DNA of 9,323 nt from an uncultured bacterium (GTDB taxonomy: Bacteria > Patescibacteriota > Minisyncoccia > Phycocordibacterales > PALSA-1337), in the NCBI GenBank assembly GCA_903876465.1, contig CAIRAF010000049.1, positions 1 to 9,323 on the forward strand, in the 5' to 3' direction. This document shows positions 6,140-9,323 of the stretch, piece by piece (within the stretch, counting starts at the first letter, position 1; every line of letters starts with the position of its first letter). Under the pieces are notes generated by a model. The model saw only the letters and a program-made list of their open reading frames with translations. It searched no databases and was not told the DNA's origin. The position numbers and the translations under genes were made by a program.

Positions 6140-6168
6140 ATACTAGCAGATGGTCGGTAAAGGGTCAA
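6140..6168 (-). promoter_or_regulatory. Promoter of the uS14-secY ribosomal operon
   Basis: Minus strand: -35 TTGACC (6168-6163), 17-base spacer, -10 TAGTAT (6145-6140) with a TGC extension at 6148-6146. The -35 has five of six consensus bases, the spacing is ideal and the -10 has four of six plus the TGn. The predicted start point near 6132 leaves a leader of about 100 nt. This is the best promoter in the window. Confidence 0.7.
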
Positions 6169-6185
6169 TAGCTAGTCCCTTTTTT
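6159..6185. terminator. Terminator-like hairpin between the two membrane-protein genes and the ribosomal promoter
   Basis: AAAGGG (6159-6164) pairs with CCCTTT (6177-6182) around a 12-base loop. On the plus strand it is followed by a T-run to 6185; on the minus strand the tail is only TTTACC. It could be a weak minus-strand terminator after the small membrane-protein gene, or a better plus-strand one, though no plus-strand gene is seen. The ribosomal -35 lies within and just beyond its minus-strand 3' arm. Confidence 0.3.
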
Positions 6186-6186
6186 A

Positions 6187-6426
6187 CTACTTCATTGCAG
6201 TTCCACCTGCAATATCACCAAGACCCCAAATGCTCAAAACAACAAATATTAGAATTGGTGGTAAAACCATACTATATATACCCCATTTCTTCATATTTTT
6301 CTTTTTTACAGGTTCCTGCTGACTCGAAGCAACAATAAGTAATACTACACCCACAATCACACCAACAGGAATTAGAAACATTAAAGCCGTTATTGATAAC
6401 GAACATATTGTGTCGAATATTTGCAT
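6187..6426 (-). CDS. Small membrane protein with two predicted transmembrane helices, function unknown
   Basis: I do not recognise a family. The 79-residue product has two hydrophobic segments, about residues 10-34 (ending VIVGVVLLIVASS) and 48-70 (GIYSMVLPPILIFVVLSIWGL), joined by a short strongly basic loop KKKNMKKW (41-48). By the positive-inside rule the loop should face the cytoplasm, with both termini outside. It starts 15 bases after the RDD-pilin gene, so the two are very likely co-transcribed and may act together at the membrane; that is inference from position. The gap between them is an inverted repeat. No Shine-Dalgarno site is seen. Confidence 0.7.
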   Translation of the reverse strand: MQIFDTICSLSITALMFLIPVGVIVGVVLLIVASSQQEPVKKKNMKKWGIYSMVLPPILIFVVLSIWGLGDIAGGTAMK

Positions 6427-6444
6427 AGAATTTAATTAATTCTA
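6426..6444 (-). repeat. Inverted repeat spanning the stop-start junction
   Basis: TAGAATT and AATTCTA, separated by five bases, form a perfect seven-base inverted repeat. It begins with the TAG stop of the RDD-pilin gene and ends on the A of the next ATG. The stem would be A+U-rich and weak in RNA. Confidence 0.5.
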
Positions 6445-7566
6445 TTTAAGCCCACCTGTCACCTGACATGAAGCCTTAGACCCATCATCGTTAGCCATTG
6501 CATTACCATTATAGCCAGTTGAGTCTACACAGAAATTTTGACCAGGCGTTGCGGATGGAGCCGAAATAGCGTACGAGCTACCTTCTGCAAAACAACTTAA
6601 AACATTTTTATCTTTAAGCTGTGCGATTGTTGAAGCAAAAGAAGGGTCAGCAAACATTCCTGATGAACAGCTTCTTGTCATGGAATAAGTATTATTATTT
6701 CCGTAATAAACTTCGGCCACCGTCCTCATCTGAGCGACTACTGACTGAGTCTGCGCATCATTTCCCTTCTGACGTGCGCTATTCAAGGAAACAAGGACAA
6801 CTGACGAAAGAATACCTAGAATAGCTACTACAGGTAATATACAAGCGATAATAATACCGACAATTAAACCGGCAGTGTGTGACTTTGCAGGATCTTTGTA
6901 AACAACAACACTTCGTGCAAGCATATCGTGGAGTCCTTGTTTCTTTTGTGTAAAACCAGCAATGATATAACCAATATATAGAATAATTTGTGAAAGAATT
7001 TTTCCAATAGTCTCACGCAAAATAACTCTGCCGAAAGAAAGTTTTCCAAGATCGTCTGATTTGACAGTGATACCAACAAGCATCTTTCCTAGAGTTGCTC
7101 CAGTGTAATATGTCATCAAAACATAATATCCCCAAGTAACCAACAAATATATTGGGAGTGTTACAAGCTTGGCTGACTGACTCTGTAATCCTGAACTCAA
7201 TGCGGCTGCACTCGAGAGGTACTGGATAGCACCGATAGGTATTATCAAGATAATGCCGTCAACCATAGCAGCGACAAATCTAATCCAGAATCCAGCATAT
7301 TTCGTAGTAATATTTGTAGACGTAGCTATAGAAGACATGGAACTGACTGGTGTTTGAGGGACTTGAGGAGTTTGGAATGTCTGAGGTGTTGGAGAAATTG
7401 GAGGTGTTGCAGACACAGTCTGATTGGCACCAACAGCAGAAAAAGCTTCACTAATATCAACTATGGTCCATCCTCCAGCGGATGTTAGATTACGTTCAAT
7501 TGTCTCTTTCGTTAAACCTTGGGCTAACTGTTGCCTAACATAATCGAGTAATTGCGTATTAACCAT
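6442..7566 (-). CDS. RDD-family membrane protein fused to a C-terminal type IV pilin-like domain
   Basis: The 374-residue protein is composite. Residues 5-42 form a small helical domain (LLDYVRQQLAQGLTKETIERNL then a GGWTIVDISEAF tail) resembling UBA-like modules at the N-terminus of CPR membrane proteins. Residues 50-88 are a Pro/Gln/Thr/Ser linker. Residues 90-224 are an RDD domain with its name-giving residues R96 and D103 in GFWIRFVAAMVDG and D214 in QGLHDML, plus TLGKMLVGI (158-166) and about three transmembrane segments. From 233 a hydrophobic helix runs into ILGILSSVVLVSLNSARQKG (249-268) and AEVYYGNN, the typical start of type IV pilin-like proteins, followed by a globular part with four cysteines (C300, C325, C346, C367) that could form two disulfides. 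The prepilin peptidase site (G/FTLIE) is missing, so the pilin head probably stays anchored. Function unknown; a transport or surface role is a guess. Confidence 0.8.
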   Translation of the reverse strand: MVNTQLLDYVRQQLAQGLTKETIERNLTSAGGWTIVDISEAFSAVGANQTVSATPPISPTPQTFQTPQVPQTPVSSMSSIATSTNITTKYAGFWIRFVAAMVDGIILIIPIGAIQYLSSAAALSSGLQSQSAKLVTLPIYLLVTWGYYVLMTYYTGATLGKMLVGITVKSDDLGKLSFGRVILRETIGKILSQIILYIGYIIAGFTQKKQGLHDMLARSVVVYKDPAKSHTAGLIVGIIIACILPVVAILGILSSVVLVSLNSARQKGNDAQTQSVVAQMRTVAEVYYGNNNTYSMTRSCSSGMFADPSFASTIAQLKDKNVLSCFAEGSSYAISAPSATPGQNFCVDSTGYNGNAMANDDGSKASCQVTGGLK

Positions 7567-7605
7567 AAAATTAGATTAGTTGAATAATAACGAGATAATA
7601 TAGAA

Positions 7606-7632
7606 ATAATAGCACGAACTCATTCATGTCAA
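7606..7632 (-). promoter_or_regulatory. Promoter of the RDD-pilin gene pair
   Basis: Minus strand: exact -35 TTGACA (7632-7627), 15-base spacer, extended -10 TGCTATTAT (hexamer TATTAT at 7611-7606). The spacer is two bases short, which the TGn extension may offset. The predicted start point near 7599 leaves about 33 nt of A+T-rich leader without a Shine-Dalgarno site. Confidence 0.6.
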
Positions 7633-7654
7633 ATCTTCAAGTGTGCATAAGTTG

Positions 7655-7678
7655 TCGAGCTAAATAATGCCTAGTCGA
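7655..7678 (-). other. Hairpin directly after the helicase stop codon
   Basis: TCGACTA pairs with TAG(c)TCGA around a nine-base loop: a seven-base stem with one bulge, starting at the base after the helicase TAA. The minus strand continues CAACTTATG, with no U-tract, so it is not a standard intrinsic terminator. It may protect the 3' end or act with another factor. Confidence 0.35.
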
Positions 7679-9323
7679 TTACAAAAATAGTCTAACAAAC
7701 CTGATTTCCTCAAAAGTAAAACTACCGCCAAGTATATTTTTGACTGGTGAGAGAGCTCTGCCACCACCCTCTTGCATACCAACTTTATGAAATGCAGCAG
7801 CAATCTTCTGAAAGCGCGTTGTTGGTAATGCTTTTCTCAGATGTGAAATATTCCAACGAGGATCTTCTGCTCTAACCTCTTCAATATGACCTAGGATTGT
7901 ATCGAAACTCAAACCACGCTCTTTGGCAGTCTCACGTACTGATTTTCCTGCATCTATTAATGATTTGGTAATTTGAGTCGTAGGAATCTTCTCTTTTTTC
8001 ATCTTTTTAATCCTTTTTGCTGATTTCAATGACTGTAGTCTTTTTACATACTGAAGATTTGATTCATTTTCCAATTGTTCCTCTGGATCTGAACCAATAA
8101 ATTTAAATTGTCTCTTCTTCAATTCATCAGCCGACAAAGCCATGAGTTCTACTTCAGCTTTCTTAGACAATTCACGGAAATATCTATCAAATTCAAAAGC
8201 TTCTGGATGAATATGAAGTGCCATATCATTAAGACCAACAAGTGTAAGTCCGAGTAGTGACCGAACACGTGACAGAGCCACATATCCCATACCTTTTTCA
8301 AAAGATTTTGACAAATCGATGTGAGCAGAATCTAGCGACATTCCCTGACTCTTATGAATAGTGATAGCCCACGCCAAACGAAGTGGGTATTGTTCAATTT
8401 CAGCCAAAACCCTATCACCTTCTACTATATGCCAACTTTCTCGTGGAACATCTATATCGCGTCCGTCTAAAGTTTTGACAATGATATGATCATAATTACA
8501 TTCAGTAACAATACCTCGTGTACCATTCGCATAATTTAGCTCACGATTATTTTTCACAAACATAACCTGGGCTCCAACTTTTAATTTCAATACTTCTGGC
8601 GCCAGACATGATTTCTTCAAACCTTCCACCAATTTTTTATTTCCATGACTAATCATCTTATATTCCACAGGTTCACCCGGTACAGCGTTTAGTTCACGTT
8701 CATTTTCAGCATCAACGTCTTTGTTATGTGAATATAGACGTGTTGGTTTGATTTTTTCATCCAGGGAAACATCCTCATTATCTATTACAATTGAATTTTC
8801 AGTATAACTACCATCCTCTTCGAGATATTCAATTCCATCATCCTCTTTTCTATTATTTAAAATAATTCTACCGTGAAGCAAATCCCTCATTTCTGGTGAA
8901 AGAGATTGTGCACGAATACCATTTAAAATTCCTACGTATTCCCTATCAATTTGTCTATGTTGTTCTTCCAAATAACACACAGTGAACTTAGCTTCTTTCC
9001 ATGAAGGTGAATGGTAAGCAAAATACGCATCTGGTTCCCCTCCGCGAGAAATCGGAGGCAACTGAAAGAAATCACCACAAACAATCACTTGAAGTCCACC
9101 AAAAGGTTCTTCTGATTTGCGGATTTTCTTCACAATCCTATTGATTAGGTCTAGCCTGAAATGATGAAGCATTGAAACCTCGTCAATAATTAATACTTTC
9201 GCTGACTCAACTTTTGGTCTTACAAAACTTTTCTCTGAAATTTCCTCAATATCTTCATCTGAAAGTGAATCTTTAACACCAATGCCAGACCATGAATGAA
9301 TAGTCACGCCACCCATGTGTGTC
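7679..9323 (-). CDS. Pif1-type SF1 DNA helicase, 5' end beyond the window, with C-terminal helix-turn-helix
   Basis: The frame is open at the right edge; the first ATG inside the window lies mid-domain (THMGGVTIHSWSGIG normally follows Walker A by some 30 residues), so the start and Walker A are outside. Counting from that internal Met, 545 residues are seen: motif II VLIIDEVSML (41-50, DE box), motif III VIVCGDFFQLPPI (77-89), the KVGAQVMFVKNN...NGTRGIV SH3-like region (246-270), motif V ITIHKSQGMSL (318-328) and motif VI GYVALSRVRS (344-353). This order is that of Pif1/RecD-like 5'-3' helicases, which unwind structured DNA, including G-quadruplexes, during replication and repair. After a Lys-rich stretch (KRIKKMKKEK) comes a helix-turn-helix, about 446-480 (LIDAGKSVRETAKERGLS), similar to the C-terminal domain of some RecQ and Pif1 proteins. 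The end FEEIRFVRLFL resembles CPR homologues. Confidence 0.92.
   Translation of the reverse strand, partial: THMGGVTIHSWSGIGVKDSLSDEDIEEISEKSFVRPKVESAKVLIIDEVSMLHHFRLDLINRIVKKIRKSEEPFGGLQVIVCGDFFQLPPISRGGEPDAYFAYHSPSWKEAKFTVCYLEEQHRQIDREYVGILNGIRAQSLSPEMRDLLHGRIILNNRKEDDGIEYLEEDGSYTENSIVIDNEDVSLDEKIKPTRLYSHNKDVDAENERELNAVPGEPVEYKMISHGNKKLVEGLKKSCLAPEVLKLKVGAQVMFVKNNRELNYANGTRGIVTECNYDHIIVKTLDGRDIDVPRESWHIVEGDRVLAEIEQYPLRLAWAITIHKSQGMSLDSAHIDLSKSFEKGMGYVALSRVRSLLGLTLVGLNDMALHIHPEAFEFDRYFRELSKKAEVELMALSADELKKRQFKFIGSDPEEQLENESNLQYVKRLQSLKSAKRIKKMKKEKIPTTQITKSLIDAGKSVRETAKERGLSFDTILGHIEEVRAEDPRWNISHLRKALPTTRFQKIAAAFHKVGMQEGGGRALSPVKNILGGSFTFEEIRFVRLFL

Noticed and set aside
6031..6186. SRP RNA, tmRNA, RNase P RNA or a tRNA in the uS14 upstream region.
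   Set aside because: None of their conserved sequence landmarks is present; the region is better explained as promoter plus leader.
1..9323. None of the 13 genes ends in TGA (TAA or TAG only), suggesting recoding of UGA as glycine as in Gracilibacteria.
   Set aside because: No in-frame TGA interrupts any of the long conserved genes and their invariant glycines read through with ordinary codons, so the standard bacterial code fits. The stop preference is only a usage bias.

Overview
The window looks like a stretch of a Candidate Phyla Radiation (Patescibacteria) chromosome, probably from the Parcubacteria side. The strongest sign is in the ribosomal block: uS5 is followed directly by uL15, with no uL30 gene between them, and loss of uL30 is a known CPR trait. 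Supporting signs are the moderately A+T-rich composition, tiny intergenic gaps, lack of Shine-Dalgarno sequences before the genes, a four-cysteine (zinc) uS14, and a membrane protein ending in a pilin-like domain of the kind common in these bacteria. The placement is inferred from gene content only. All genes read on the minus strand, so transcription runs from high to low coordinates.

In transcription order: (1) 9323-7679, the C-terminal part of a Pif1-type SF1 helicase whose start, including the Walker A motif, lies beyond the window edge. (2) 7566-6187, a two-gene unit with its own promoter: a composite membrane protein (N-terminal helical domain, Pro/Thr linker, RDD membrane domain, pilin-like domain) and a 79-residue two-helix membrane protein. 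(3) 6168-1811, the distal half of the spc ribosomal operon: promoter, about 100 nt of structured leader, then uS14, uS8, uL6, uL18, uS5, uL15 and SecY, closed by a clear intrinsic terminator. The usual upstream members (uL14, uL24, uL5) are not next to it. (4) 1756-18, adk, map and ndk, with an extended -10 promoter directly behind the secY terminator and a second one immediately before ndk.

The ribosomal block makes 30S and 50S subunit proteins plus the SecY translocon channel; adenylate kinase, methionine aminopeptidase and nucleoside diphosphate kinase serve nucleotide balance and N-terminal protein maturation. The ndk copy is unusual: it matches the family only to about residue 73, then diverges and stops, losing the catalytic histidine.

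Points most worth a second look: the structured leader before uS14, the SD-less start sites with a TAAATAC element before three ribosomal genes, the RDD-pilin fusion lacking a prepilin cleavage site, and the broken ndk at the window edge. I saw no tRNA, rRNA, CRISPR array or complete insertion sequence, and no gene-free stretch above 300 bases.
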